This document shows, in pieces, positions 1 to 12,400 of a stretch of DNA of 64,000 bases. Location: NCBI GenBank assembly GCA_015143295.1, contig CM026557.1, forward strand, positions 32,435,965 through 32,499,964, in the 5' to 3' direction. This DNA is from Tetracentron sinense (lineage: Eukaryota; Streptophyta; Magnoliopsida; Trochodendrales; Trochodendraceae). The notes beneath the pieces were generated by a model. It ran no database searches, was not told where the DNA came from, and was given only the letters and a program-made list of their open reading frames with translations. Made by a program: the position numbers and the translations under genes. Position 1 is the stretch's first letter. Every line of letters begins with the position of its first letter.

Positions 1-460
1 ACTAAATAATATTATTTATTTATTTAAATATTAAGTAATATATTTTTAAAAAATTTATTTTCAATAATATAAGTTTTTTTTTATATGATAGACATTATTA
101 TTTGAATTAATTAATTAATTTCATAAAAATAATTAATTATTATTTTAAAAAAAATTAGTGGAAAATCATAAGTTTCTTAGTATTAAACTTAAATTAATAC
201 ATCTAAGAGTTAGAGATAAGAGAGGACTCTACAATATTGGGGATAGATAGGGCTCTAGGAAGAGATAGTGGGTCCCAAACCTACAAGAGTTTGAGATAAT
301 AGAGGATTCTACAATAGTGGATAGTGGGTCCCAATCTTGAACGGTGGAGATTAAAGAGAAAAGTCACATGTAATCTCTAAAATAGAATTTATGAGATTGG
401 AGGGATTGGAGTTTGGAAAGCAAAGAGAAAAGTCTTATTTCTTTATATTATAGTAGTAGA
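1..460 (-). mobile_element. Helitron, 5' portion (3' end lies outside window)
   Basis: On the minus strand the element starts at 460 with TCTACTACTATAATATAAAG, a classic plant Helitron 5' terminus. The next host base is A, which fits insertion between A and T. The body matches the element at 21581-22300 in opposite orientation: the same block with GTGGGTCCCA, the same segment about a short cytosolic-type motif GACACGTGACTT variant, and the same AT-rich tail. No coding sequence is visible, so it is non-autonomous. The 3' hairpin and CTRRT end must lie before position 1. Confidence 0.72.
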
Positions 461-975
461 TTTGGATGAAAAAATTTGGCTCCAATAGTAGCATATGGCA
501 GTGTCAAATTATGGCATATGCTATAATTTGGCATCACCTTTGACTCATTGATTTTTGTTGGGTATTTATTATTTTGCCCTCCAACGGCTAATTTTTTTAC
601 CATTTTACTCTCTAACAGCTATATTTGATTTTTTTTACTATTTTTCCCTCCAACAGCGATAATGTTTAACCATTTTACCCTCCAATCTTTGGTTTTAAAA
701 AAAAAATTTAATTCTATTTTTAAATATTAAAAAAATATTTTTAGGGGTGGGTGAACCCTAGAGGTGGGTGAATCTTAACCACAGTTAAGGGGTGTCAAAA
801 GGGACTCGTGGCGACCTCAGGGGCTGTGATTGTGAAAAAATGGAATTGGCACAGCCAATTTGGCAGACCATTGGAGCAGCCTGTGCCAAATATGACATTT
901 TGGCACCGTAGCCGTTCCAAATTTGGAATTGGAATAGCCAATTTGGCACACAGCATTGGAGATGCTCTAACTCAG
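461..975. mobile_element. MITE cluster with GAGCATCTCC terminus and a foldback-MITE arm
   Basis: The right end near 958-968 reads, on the minus strand, GAGCATCTCCAATGC, a terminus common to many plant hAT/PIF-type MITEs. Inside, 735-830 matches one arm of the foldback family at 22715-22950 and 33607-33940 (GGTGGGTGAATCTTAACCAC, then GGTGTCAAAAGGGAC). Between 560 and 690 the phrase ATTTTACCCTCCAAC recurs about four times. Boundaries are uncertain and the element is probably a nest of two. Confidence 0.45.
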
Positions 976-1355
976 TAGTCACGTAACAAAGGGTAGAGAG
1001 GGCTCTATGCAGCCCAGAGCAAAGCAACGGCAGATAGGCATAAAAATACAATATTCAATTTCTCTTGATGACGAATCATAAAAATAGATGATCTCCCAAT
1101 GCTTCTATCTCTATCTGTAAATAAGAAAGAATTTCAAACCCCTAAATTCCACGTTTAGCCAAGTCTTGCCCATCAAAACCCGTAAGATTCTGAAAAAAAA
1201 GACGATCGAATATAGCTCAAAGCTACATATCGAGAACAGTCGGCCATTGATTACAGAAAACAAGATGAAGGAATACAAATCGAGGTTTCTGTGCATACAC
1301 ACAGAGAGAACATAATCAATGAAAATTGAGATAGGGAAAAAGCAAGAAGAATTAC

Positions 1356-1450
1356 ATCTTAGTCACAATCCTTTGTCGACAATTGGGTGGCAGATGAGTT
1401 CTCCAATCGCTGGCATCCATGCTCGATTCCACCTCAAAAGGTCTCCCCAT
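1356..1450 (-). CDS. MED15-like paralogue, first coding exon (partial gene)
   Basis: On the minus strand an exon at 1457-1356 encodes MGRPFEVESSMDASDWRTHL followed by PPNCRQRIVTK. This is the start of the KIX domain of plant MED15, a Mediator tail subunit (family pattern MDxxDWRxxLxxxxRQxIVxKI). It ends in phase 2 at a GT donor (1355-1354), the same phase as the matching exon of the complete gene at 23015-33208. A non-coding exon upstream ends at about 1523 with ATTGCAG before GTATTTGG, again like the other gene. The remaining exons would lie below 1356. None is visible before the Helitron and MITE, so they are either beyond the window edge or lost. Start may be 1450 or the inner ATG at 1420. 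Whether the gene is functional cannot be judged here. Recognition rests on motif memory only. Confidence 0.6.
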
Positions 1451-1675
1451 CAAAATTCTATCCAAACAAGATCGCGCTTCCACTCAAATTTACAAACGTA
1501 TGAAAACCTAAACCCCAAATACCTGCAATTCGATCGATATTTTCGAGATTGATTTTTGTCTTCTTTTACGTTTTTATGTTTTTTTCGGGTTTCTTTGCGT
1601 TGAAGGAACGCATCCTTTTTAACACCTGCTAATTGTGGTAACATTCACTCACAGACCTAGCCAAAATTCACTTAT

Positions 1676-1970
1676 ACGATTCATCCATTTAACCTTGGTT
1701 TCAGAAGAAAAATAATATTTTTAGGGTGATTTAAGTTTAACCAAATTGGACCCATTGAACGATAACCAATCCACATTTACTCATACTTTCTTAGCGCCAA
1801 CTTATGTATAATATTATGATAGGAAATTCACTCACATTTGGGGTTCATCCATTTAACCTTAATTTTAAGAAGAAAGAAAAATAATCTTAGGTTGATTAAA
1901 TTTAACCACATTTACTCTCCACTTTGTTAGCGCCAACTTACCAGTAATATTATGATAGCTATTCTCTACA
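1676..1970. repeat. Direct tandem repeat, period about 164 bp
   Basis: The block starting TCATCCATTTAACC at 1681 recurs at 1845. Both copies run through GTTAGCGCCAACTTA-type sequence to AATATTATGATAG. A third weak piece (TTCTCTACAAGAG, then ATGG) appears near 1960 and 2175. It lies just upstream of the MED15-like first exon, in what would be its promoter. Confidence 0.6.
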
Positions 1971-2239
1971 AGAGTTAATGGCATACTAGTGCCGACTTAT
2001 CTGTAATATTATAAGAGGCGTGCAAGCCTTACTCAACCTCCACCAACTACCTATCTATTATCAAATAAGTTACGGTGGTTAAAACACTATCTCTCATCAA
2101 GAGTAAACAAGTGGTTAGTGGAGACTGAGAGTATAGTTTGACTGAGAGTAGGGCTAGCATTTCTCATATTATAATAGGTATTCTCTACAAGAGCTAATGG
2201 GCATATGGCCATATGACTATATGTAAGTGCTATCAGTAA

Positions 2240-2445
2240 AAAAAAAAAAGTGTAAGTGTTGTCTCACTCGAGGAATGCTAGCACTAGACGGACTAAGTCA
2301 AAAAAAAAAAAAATTCACAAATCTAAGTATGAGTGCAATATGTGGTGTTGCTACCCTGCAATAGGGTGATGAGTTGATACTTGTTATCACCACCTTGCAT
2401 TTGGGTAAGCCTACAACTGGGCTAGCATTTCTGGTCTCACAAATG
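2240..2445. repeat. Dispersed short repeat shared with 29800-29990
   Basis: The order GTGGTGTTGCTA, then TTGTTATCACCACCTTGC, then GGGCTAGCATTT is repeated with changes at 29800-29990 (GTGGTGTTGCTAGG, TTGTTGCCACCACCTTCC, GATGCTAGCATTT). The length of about 180-200 bp and the lack of coding suggest a SINE or MITE, but no ends or A/B boxes are clear. Confidence 0.4.
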
Positions 2446-2585
2446 TATTTTGTATTATTTTATATTAAAACTAGAAAGGAACTCATGCAATACACAAAAA
2501 AAATTAAAAAGAAAAAAATTAACATTCAATAATAGTATAACAAAAATTTTAAAAATATTTTTTAATAAGAAAATACAAATATACT

Positions 2586-3500
2586 TGTAGAAACCCGGAA
2601 CTTTGTGTTTGGCACTGTTCATGGTTGTGGTGAATAGTATCAATGAATAGTATTTTTAAGGTCAAAGTCTTTATGTAATCTTGCTATTTCAATTAATGAA
2701 TGAAGTTTGCTTGAGTTTAGTGTTATGTGTGTAACAAGTAGAGTATGATACTCTAGGTTTACATGTTAGGCCTTGGGGGTGTTCAACTAAGAGTAGAAAT
2801 ACTCTTAAGTATAAAAATAGGAATTTTATCACATTGAAGTGTTATTGTAGGTGTTTGGCTCAAGGTAGGTTTGAAAGAGTGTGAACGCTCTCAATGTGTT
2901 GCAAAGGTCCTAGGGACCTTTGTTAAGGTTTGTGAGAGGAATTAGTCTAGGGATACTCCCAAAGTGTACTCCCAAATCTTATCTGTTTAGCTCAATTATA
3001 AACGGTTAGGATTAGATCTGATGTGGCATTAGAAAAGACAAAATAAGTCAACTCAAATCTTGGCCCTTAGTGGTTGGTTATAAACGGTTAGGATCAGGGA
3101 GTATATTCAAGAGTATATTTGGGAGTACCTATAGACTGACTCTTGTGAGAGTTAAAAATAAAAGTGTAAAAAAATTTGAAGTGTTAAAACAGAAGAAGAA
3201 ACAAGTTACAAGAAGAAAATGGGAAAAACAGGAAAATAGGGGCATCCGGTTGACCGACTGCCTCATGGAGTTGTATGGGCAAAATGAGCAGAGCAAGAGT
3301 TTTTGGTCGGTCGACAGGATTGGTCAATTCGATCGACCGACTGGGTCCATCCGCTCAATCGACTTAGAATCCGGTCGACTGACTCCTATTTTTTTTTGTT
3401 GCTATTTTTGCTTAACCGACTTACTTTTTACTTTTGGGCTTTACCAAACCCCAAAAGGTCTATAAATACCCCATTTCGTGGGGTATGTTAACTTAAATGT
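2586..3500 (+). mobile_element. LTR fragment, Tekay/Del-like, U3 and TATA box
   Basis: It begins TGTAGAAACCCGGAACTTTG, closely resembling the start of the solo LTR at 14402. It carries a cluster of GGTCGACC/CGATCGACC palindromes at about 3297-3390 and a TATAAATA box at 3461. It stops shortly after the TATA box, where unrelated sequence begins. A broken LTR fossil; no internal region remains. Confidence 0.5.
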
Positions 3501-3632
3501 TACAACCATGTGTACCCCTAATAATTTTGATGATAACCATAATAATGAAATGATCATTTTGATACTAATGGTTCTATGAAGTTTATGTAAAATTCAGATT
3601 ACAAGAACATTAGTACAACACTCAAAGTATGA
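3500..3632 (+). mobile_element. Copia SIRE-like LTR start fragment
   Basis: The stretch with TAATTTTGATGATAAC and ATTAGTACAACAC matches another fragment at about 43590-43727 (TAATTTTGACGATAAC, AGTTTATGTGAAAATCAG). The TTTTGATGATAAC phrase is typical of SIRE/Maximus LTR starts. In both places the fragment directly abuts a further LTR. Fossil scrap; family assignment tentative. Confidence 0.35.
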
Positions 3633-5043
3633 TGTAAGCACCCAATTTTTACACCTCATCCTAATCATGATTCACCATCTTAATCATGGTTAATACCCTC
3701 AAACCCTTGGCCTAACCCTACTAAAACCCTAGTCAAGCCTTAGTCAAACCCTAAGCAAACCATAGGCCTAACCCTAGTCAAATCCTAGGACAAACCCTAA
3801 TCAAGCCTTATTCAAACCTAAGCAAACTCTAGGCCTAACCCTAGTCAAACCCTAGTCAAGCGTTAGTTAAACCTAAGCAAACCCTAGGCCTAACCCAGCT
3901 CAAACCCTAGGTCAAACCCTAATCAAACCTAAGCAAACCCTAGGCCTAACCCTAGTCAAACTCTAGTCAAGCCTTAGTCAAACCCTAGACAAACCGTAAC
4001 TCAAACCTAAGCGAACCCTAGGACAAACCCTAGTCAGACCTTAGTTAAACCCTAGGTCAAAACCCTAGTCAACCCTAGGCCTAACCCTAGGTTAACCTTA
4101 GGACAAAAACCTAGGGCCCAAGGCCCGTTTCTAGGCCCAGAAACCCAAACCATGATCAGACCACCCTGTGGACCCAAGCATGGGCCCACAAACCCTAGAT
4201 AACCGTTGGTAGGGGGTCAGGCCTATGTTTTTGAAAATCAAGTAATGGCGGTAATAACTTTCTCTTCATTACCAATTTTGGTAAATGGTACAGTAACCCA
4301 GACCAATAGTGACTAGGTTGGGCTTACCGTCATTTCAAGTTTGGCCTAAACCAGGAATGGCGGTACTGGAATTACCGTCATTCCTGGAGTTTACTTTGAA
4401 ACTTGTCTGGCACCCCCCTAGACATCCCAACTCCGCCTCCCTAGGGTCCTCCACCTCTTTTTTAATCCCTAAACTACCCTAGGTCCCCCTTAGCCTATAA
4501 ATAATCCCCCCTCATCTCAAGCTTCAATCTCATTCAAAAACTTCAAGAAGAAAACTTTGTTGAACTTCTTTGCAAACCGAAACCCAACCTCCCTCTCTCA
4601 TTCCTCCACCCTAGGAGAGACCCTAAGAGCACCAAGAGCTACCCCAGGCCACTCCCAGTCTTCCACCACCATGCATCATTACCTCCACCGCCGTGAGGAT
4701 CGAAGCAACATGGTAGGGCCTTCCCCTACCCATTTTCTTCTTTTGTTTAAAGCTCTGTAAGCCCCTGGTCCTATTCCAATGGCCTTTTATTTCTATTTTA
4801 TGTTTTGCACCCAAGGACAGAGGTCCCCTTGCCTCTTCATAGGCATAGGGACCCTCTCGAGGAATGAGCTTTGGCCTCAAGGCCCCCCACCATGCATGGA
4901 TGCTCCCCTGGGCTCCTGAGGTACCCTCAGTCCATGAGAGATCCCCCACGAGCAGCCTAGTTCTGTCCCAGGGGGAGAAACAAATTTTATGGAAAAAGCC
5001 AGGAATTACGGTAAACATAATACCGCCATTCCTGGAAAGGCTA
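3633..5043 (+). mobile_element. Hairpin-bearing LTR, copy A
   Basis: It begins TGTAAGCACCCAATTTTTAC, matching copy B at 44036 and the inverted copy C ending at 13613. A degenerate CCCTAGTCAAA tract fills about 3690-4130. A TATAAATA box lies at about 4497. Two hairpins flank it: 4351-4387 (arms CCAGGAATGGCGGTA and TACCGTCATTCCTGG) and 4999-5035 (arms CCAGGAATTACGGTA and TACCGCCATTCCTGG). The element stops near 5043, where other sequence takes over. Probable Gypsy (Tat/Ogre-like) LTR fossil without its 3' part. Confidence 0.55.
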
Positions 5044-6060
5044 ACACTATCACAGTTTCCGTTGGAATAAGTTATAGCCACGAAATAGTTTCCGTCGGTG
5101 GTTCGTGCCTAATACGGGCGTCAGTAAAACATATAGCCACAGAAAAGTATACTGTCGGTAAGTACCCACGGAACTATTTATATGACTATTAATATTGTGG
5201 CTATATGATACCCACGGTTACAAGACCGTTGCAATACATTCAATACCCACGGAAATAATACCATGGCTAATATTATACATATTTTTTTTTTATATTACCC
5301 ACAATAATATTTTTGTGGGTAATTCCTGTGGAAAAAAAAAATAGAACTTGTATAAAGAGGTTGTATGTCTGTCACTTGTTTTCAAAGACAAGCATATATA
5401 AAAACTATCAAATGTAAAGTTTCAATCCACGTATACAAAAATAAATGAGTCGATCATCTCAATGTTTAATATTACACAAATGACCCTATACACGAGGACA
5501 ATCACAAAAAGAAAAGTAGGTGCGTGAAACATAAAGGCAGATCATGTCATCAATGTTGGGTAGCATCTAGCAGCTGAGTAGCGCCTGTGTCATACTCTGA
5601 ATATGTGGGCATGTTGTTAACATTCCGCCCGAAGCTATCCATATAGCCTTGCATTCGTGTCACTGTGCCATGTAGGGAAGAAATGATTTCCCCCTGTGAC
5701 TGTATCATCGCCATGAGCGCCGCCTGGGTAGCCTCAAATGCAGTATGCCGAGCCTTGGATGCTTTCAACATGTGTCGCAACTACTCAGCATCTGCTGTGG
5801 CGCCTGCTACATGCATATCAGTGGGTGTGACCCTATGCCCATATGTATGCACACGCCCATGAGTGTCGAGGCCTATGACTTGCATGAAAATCTCATTCCG
5901 GGCAGTGCTGTTAGCACTGCTATCAGGGGTCTGGGTCATAATGTCATTAACCTACTTCTGAAATCTGTAGACAATGATTCAAATCAAAATAGGCGGCAAC
6001 CAAATTTAAGGCAATACAGACATTTTAACAATGAGTAAGATACACAAGCATCCGACAACG
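5044..6060. mobile_element. Possible CACTA-type remnant
   Basis: The sequence changes abruptly at CACTATCACAG near 5045. It is followed by subterminal copies of TATAGCCAC and ACCCACGG-like words, the kind of repeats found inside CACTA ends. A minus-strand reading frame at 5550-5780 encodes an alanine/glutamine-rich helical peptide (ATQAALMAMIQSQGEIISSL) that loosely resembles peptides of CACTA-linked plant proteins. The opposite end was not found. Low confidence. Confidence 0.3.
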
Positions 6061-6179
6061 TTGTGCAGGGTACGTCTACTTGTGATTTTAGTTAATTAAA
6101 ATGTTATTCTGATGCTATGTATGTAATGTTAAATAGTATGCATGAATATGCTTTATGTATGATGTATGTATGTATGTAT

Positions 6180-9100
6180 TTATGATTTGACACACTTAGT
6201 TATGTATCCAATTCAAACACTCTGTTGATAAATGGCTGTTTAGCTCGTGTGTTAATTGACTCCGGATCGACTCATTCTTTCGTGACCCCTAGCTTCACTT
6301 AAGCTTTCCCGTCAGAGCCAAGTCTGTTAGACCGTGAATTATCTATCACCACTCTTTTTGGTAGTTCAGTTATCACCGACAAGGTCTATCGCTCTTACAA
6401 TATTCAGATTGGACAACGAGAGATGCCAGCCAATCTTATTATCCTTGAATTCCAGGATTTTGATGTCATCCTAGGCGTGGATTGGCTATCTACTTACCAT
6501 GGCCATGTGGACTATTTCGGGAAACTGTCCCGATTTCAGAGGGTTAAGAGATCTCTGGCCCGATTTGTAGCTTTGAGTATTTCCACCTCGGAAGTACCAG
6601 ACTCATCTAATATCCCAGTGTTGAAGGAATTCCTAGATGTCTTTCCCAAAGATTTGCTAGGTTTGCCACCTGATAGGGAGATAGAGTTTGTGATTGAATT
6701 AGCCCCGGGTAAGGCACCTATCTCCAAGGCGCCGTATAGGATGGTTCCTACAGAGTTGAAAGAGCTAAAGAAGCAGATTGAAGATTTGCTCAATCTTGGG
6801 TTCATCCGTCCAAGTGTGTCACCTTGGGGAGCTCCAGTTTTGTTTGTGAAGAAGAAGGATGGTTCGATGAGAATGTGCATCGACTATCAGTAACTAAACA
6901 AAGTCACCATCAAGAACAAGTATCTGTTACCAAGGATCGATGACTTGTTCGATCAGTTGCAAGGAGTGAAGTACTTCTCCAAGATTAACTTAAGGTCAAG
7001 CTACCATCAGCTGAAGATAAAGGCCGAGGACGTGCCTAAGTCTGCGTTCAAGACTAGATATTAGCATTTTAAATTTCTAGTCATGTCGTTCGGTTTGACA
7101 AATGCCCCAGCAACGTTCATAGATCTCATGAATAGAATCTTCAAGCCAACTCTTAATCGATTTGTAATTGTGTTCATGGATGACATTCTAGTGTATTCCA
7201 AGACCCAGAAGGAGCATGAAATGCATCTCCGGGTTACACTAAAGAGACTCCGTGAGCATCAATTGTATGCTAAGCTTAGCAATTGTGAATTTTAGCTTGA
7301 AAAAGTAGCATTTCTAGGCCATGTAGTGTTGGTAGAGGGGATTTCAGTTGATCCTGCTAAGATAGAAGCAGTGGAAGATTAGGGAAGATCAAAGAGCGTT
7401 ACAAAGATTCGAAGCTTCTTGAGTCGAGCTGGATATTATCGAAGATTCGTTGAAGGATTTTCCAGTTCGGCCGCTCCACTTACTCATCTGACTCGAAAGA
7501 ACGCCAAGTTCAAGTAGAATGAGAAATGTGAGAATAGCTTTCTTGAGTTGAAGAAGCGTCTCACCACCGTACTGATCTTGTCAATTCCAACTGGTAGTGG
7601 AGGTTTTGTTGTCTACAGTGACGCCTCGCTCATTGGGTTAGGTTGTGTTCTTATGCAACAAGGGAATGTGATTGCCTATGCCTCCTGCCAGTTGAAAGAC
7701 CACGAAAAGAATTATCCTACCTATGATTTAGAATTGGTATTAGTTGTTTTTACTTTGAAAATCTAGAGACATTACTTGAAGTATTCACCGATCACATGAG
7801 TTTAAAGTACCTATTCTCGCAGAAGGAGTTGAATTTAAGGCAACGCCTTTGGGTGAAATTCCTTAAGGATTATAATAGCTTTATCCAGTACCACCCAGGA
7901 AAAACCAATGTGGTGGCAGATGCACTAAGCAGATGACCTACTGGATTCTTGGCACACTTGATGGTCCAAGAGTAGAAGTTACTTGAAGAGGTGTCTAGCT
8001 TTGATGCAGGTTTCAGTGTTGAGAAATCTGGAGCTTTGTTGGCTAACATTGTAATCCGGCCAACCATGTTGGACAAGATTAAAGACTTGCAATGGCATGA
8101 TGACGAATTGAACGCCACTATGAACAAGTCTATTAGCGGCGGATTTGAGGATTTCTCCTAGAGAAATGGTGGTATCTCTTTCAAAGATAAACTTTGTGTT
8201 CTGGATAACGAGGATTTAAGAATGAAGATTTTAGATGAAGTACACAAGTCTAAGTATACTGTCCATCCGGGAGGTACCAAGATATAATAGAACCTCAAGA
8301 AATATTTTTGGTGGAAAGGTATGAAAAGAGATGTGGCTACCTACGTATCAAAGTGTTTGGTTTCCCAACAAGTGAAGGCCGAACACCAGAGACCGGACCG
8401 GCAGGACTTCTTTAGTCACTACCTATTCCCGAGTGGAAGTGGGAACATATCTGCATGGACTTCATCGTTGGACTACCGTGGACAGTGAAGAATTATTTGA
8501 TGCAATATGGGTCATAGTTGATAGATTGACCAAGTCAACTCATTTCCTTCCATGTCAAACCACGTACAATTGTAATCGGCTTTCGAATTTGTACATCAAG
8601 GAGATAGTCCATTTGCACGGAGTGCCAGTTAGCATTGTATCTGATCGAGACCTAATATTTACTTCTAGGTTATGGAAAAGTTTTCAGCAGGCTATGGGTT
8701 CCCGTTTAGATTTCAGTACGGCGTTTCATCCGCAAACAGATGGACAAACAGAGAGGGTGAACCAGATCATAGAGGACGTGTTACGAGTTTGCATGTTAGA
8801 CTTCCAAGACAGTTGGGATGATCACTTGCCGTTAGTGGAATTTGCTTACAATAATAGCTATCAAACGAGTATTCGGATGGCACCATTTGAGGCACTCTAT
8901 AGGAGAAGTTTACGTTCACCTTTGAGTTGGGATGAAGTTGGCGAGAGGAAGCTTCTGGGTCTCGAGCTCATTGGTCAAAATCTCGCCTACAAAGGGTGTG
9001 ATGAGGTTCGGCAAGCGGGATAAGCTTAGTCCGAGAATGTGAGTCCTTTTGAGATCACTACTAGAGTTGGGGAAGTGGCTTACCGGATCACTTTGCTGCC

Positions 9101-9418
9101 TCATATGACTAGTGTGCATAATGTCTTCCACATCTTTATGTTAAGGAAGTACATCTCAAATCCTTCGTATGACATTGATTTAGACCCATTGAAAGTTCGA
9201 AAAGATTTGACTCTAATTGAGCAACCAACTCAAATTTTGGACCGAAAGAAGCAAGTCTTGTGTACTAAAGTCATTCCCCTTGTAATCTTGCAATGAGAGA
9301 ATCACTCTAGGGAAGAGGCCACATGGGAGAGGAAAGCTGAAGTCCGTGAAAAGTATCCTCACCTATTCGACTAAGGTGCTTAAATTTTGGAAAAGAAATT
9401 CTTTTAAAGGGGAGAGGA
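6180..9418 (+). mobile_element. Ty3/Gypsy Tekay/Del-type pol region (fossil)
   Basis: Domains appear in order on the plus strand: aspartic protease (LIDSGSTHSF near 6250), reverse transcriptase ([20 protein letters not shown] near 6830; the FMDDILVYS active-site box near 7175), RNase H ([17 protein letters not shown] near 7615), integrase core (ending in FHPQTDGQTERVN near 8730) and a C-terminal chromodomain-like piece (EATWE.. near 9315). The gag and 5' LTR are absent on this side. A purine-rich tract at about 9405-9418 abuts the 3' LTR. The coding region is broken by roughly ten or more changes and is an old copy. Confidence 0.85.
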
Positions 9419-12400
9419 TGTAGAGTCCCAGACCTTTCCCTTGGTATTATCTTGTTTTAGTAAGGGTTTTATTGTCATTTTGGTGTTCTATGCTTGTGTG
9501 TATAAAGTCAAGCAAGTTGGGGGGTGAAAAATGATGAAATTTCCCAATTTCAGGACCCCCGATCGATCGGATCATTCAGACCAATTGATTGGATAAATCG
9601 AGGAAGTCGCCTAGGTGTTCTGTCCAGGCACCGATCGATTGGCCAACACTGATCGATCGGCCCGGACAGCACTGATCGATCGGCCCGGACAGTACTGATC
9701 GATCGATCAGAACCTGAAAGTTTGCCCAATCATCTCCAATCGATCGGAACTAACCCCTGATCGATCAGAGCGCGTGATTTTCATTATTAAAAATCCTCAA
9801 ATTGTGAATTTTAGGGTTTTTAACCCTTGGGACTATAAATAGGGGTTCTATTTCAATGTTTTAGAGTGTCCTAACCATTTCTAACCTAATTTGGCCAATG
9901 AAAAAAGAAAACCTAGGGTTCTACGAGAGATTTAGCTTGAAGAAGAAGAGTTTTGCTTGGAGGAGAAATTTAGCTTGGAGATCATTCCCAAAGCTTCAAG
10001 AAGCTTCATCTTGCAATTTGGATCTAAGGGAAGGATCCCAAAGGTTGATATACTATCCAACTCAACTCTATTATGAATTTATATGTGTTTAAGATTGTTT
10101 AAGCTAGAAATAAGAGAGTATATATGTTTATGGTAAGATTGTAGACTATGGATTATGATTTATTTTGTACGAAAATTGATTTGCGAATATGGATTGGAGT
10201 TCTATATGTGATGATTAATACTATGGATAAGTGAAATGGAAGATAAGAATGTATGTAAATGGATTGTTTTGTTGTGGATTGATGTGAAATTGAGGATGAG
10301 AATGAGTGGATGAATTTTATGGTTTATATGACTTGTAGATGGTGAGAAATGGAGGTGACTTGTAGATGGTGAGAAATGGAGGATGGACTAATGTAATGAA
10401 AAATGAATAACTCATTAATAATATTTGTGAAATTGATTATGAATGATGCTAAGGATCATTAAAAGGTATATATATATGTGTGTGTGTGTGTGTGTGATTG
10501 TTTGTTAAATTATGCCTAATTATTTTGCATGGTAATTGATATTCAGGTAAGCCATTATATAGAGGAAAATCTTTCAAACCGAGAATTCTCTAACTATATG
10601 GTATGGGACAGCATAGTGGAGTTTCCATGGTGGGAGATCAGAATTTAAGCAATGACCAACTTGAATGTTAATTATGACACTTATGCACAAATTCACGTCT
10701 ATGTTAAGGTAAGAGTCTCACGAGTCACACATATGGACCACAAGCATAAGCATTGCATACGCCTGATACACTGAATAAGTCCAATGAGGGATCTGAATAA
10801 ATGTATGTATTGAATAAGTTGCTCAAAGACTCATAAACATAAGCATTGCATACACCTGATAGACTGAATAAGCCCAATGAGATATCTGAATAAGTGTATA
10901 ATCTGAATACGTGTATCTCAAAAGCACGTGGTCTCATAAACATAAGCATCTCATAAGCATGTTATCTCATAAGTCTAAGATTCTCACAAGCACACGAGTC
11001 AAGGTGATGATATGATGTATATGAGCACATGTTCTTCTGCACTCTGATTATGTTATTATGTTATTGGTTATGGTTCTAAGGTAGGGATACTATGTTGTTG
11101 GTTGGATTTTATACACACCGAGTGCTTTTATACTCAGCCAAACTTTTGTCTTGGCAGGTGTGGAGCCTGAGTTTGTAGGTGAGTCTTGGGTGGAGGAGGC
11201 TTACGACGTAGAAGAGGAAGGCGAACCCTCTAGTTGAGGGAGAGCGAGAGTTGGACAGGTGACCTTATCTATAGGTCTTTACTTTTGAGTTGTGAGGAGT
11301 TTTTGTTTTAGACTCTTAGATGATGTTGCTCATTAGATTACTTAATAGTTAGGTATCAGATTATTTTGTTTACGGTGGGTTATGTTTATGTTGAGCATAA
11401 ACTTGAGCAGGATGATTCGTGTGAGTACCTGAATTTTAACCCTCATTCCCAGTCAGGATAGATCTCGATGAGGAATAGTGATAAATTGCAATTGGGTTGA
11501 GAGTCGCCACCTATTTAATTCTGAGGGAAATAGGTCCCTGAAATGGTTGGATAAGGCATGGTCTGGAAGTTAGAGGTCAGGGTAAAGGATTCATTTGAGT
11601 TAGGGGAAGGTGTTAGGCACCCCTAAACTCTCATCCAAAGATAGTTACATACTCCCTAAGTCTGAATCAAAGTGGGGAAACCATAAGAAAAGCTTAAAAT
11701 TTCATTTATATAGTAAGCAGATATAATATTAATAGTAATGAATGCGATGATATAGACATGATAGAAATGGAATAGGGATTCTATCCTAGGGGAGCTGAAC
11801 CCGATCAGGGTTGCCTATGTATCCACTGTCAGTGGAATCAAGTCGCACGTAGTTTTGGAGGGGAGTTGATGGTTTAATTTGATTTGATTTGATTGTGGGT
11901 GATTGAAAAGTTTGAGGGTTTTTGCTCCTATTTGAGGAGCGAAATGGCCTTCAAACTCGTGCTAAGGAGCGAAAGGTTGGATGATTTGATTTGATAGATT
12001 TCACTGATTTGGGAGTGAAATAGCCTTTTAAGCTAGTGCTGAGGAGCGATTGGGCAGTTTAAGTTCGTGTCGGGGAGCCTCTGGAGGTGGGTAGGCTTTG
12101 ACAGGGGTTTGACTAGGTAGGTAGGGTTTAACTAGGGTTTAATTAGGGTTTAGCTAGGGGTTTAGCTTGGATTAAGCTTGGGTTTAACTAAGGTTAAGCT
12201 TGGGTTTAGGTAGGGTTTACCTAGTGTTTAACTAGGGTTAAGTTGAGGTATACCTAGGGTTTAACTAGGGTTAAGATGGGGTTTATTACCTAGGATTTAA
12301 CTAAGGTTAAGATGGGATTTACCTAGGGTTTAACTAGGGTTAAGTTGGATTTGAATCGGGATTTGGACAGAGGTTCGACTAGGCAAGGCTATATTTAAAC

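Noticed and set aside
3690-4130. Interstitial telomere tract (CCCTAG/CCCTAA-like words)
   Set aside because: The units are irregular (CCCTAGTCAAA, CCCTAGGCCTAA) and not CCCTAAA. The same tract recurs at 44100-44310 as part of an LTR and an inverted version at 12100-12360.
4623-5081. Minus-strand 152-codon open frame
   Set aside because: It lies within the GC-richer hairpin LTR copy A, has no recognised domain, and copy B lacks a matching frame.
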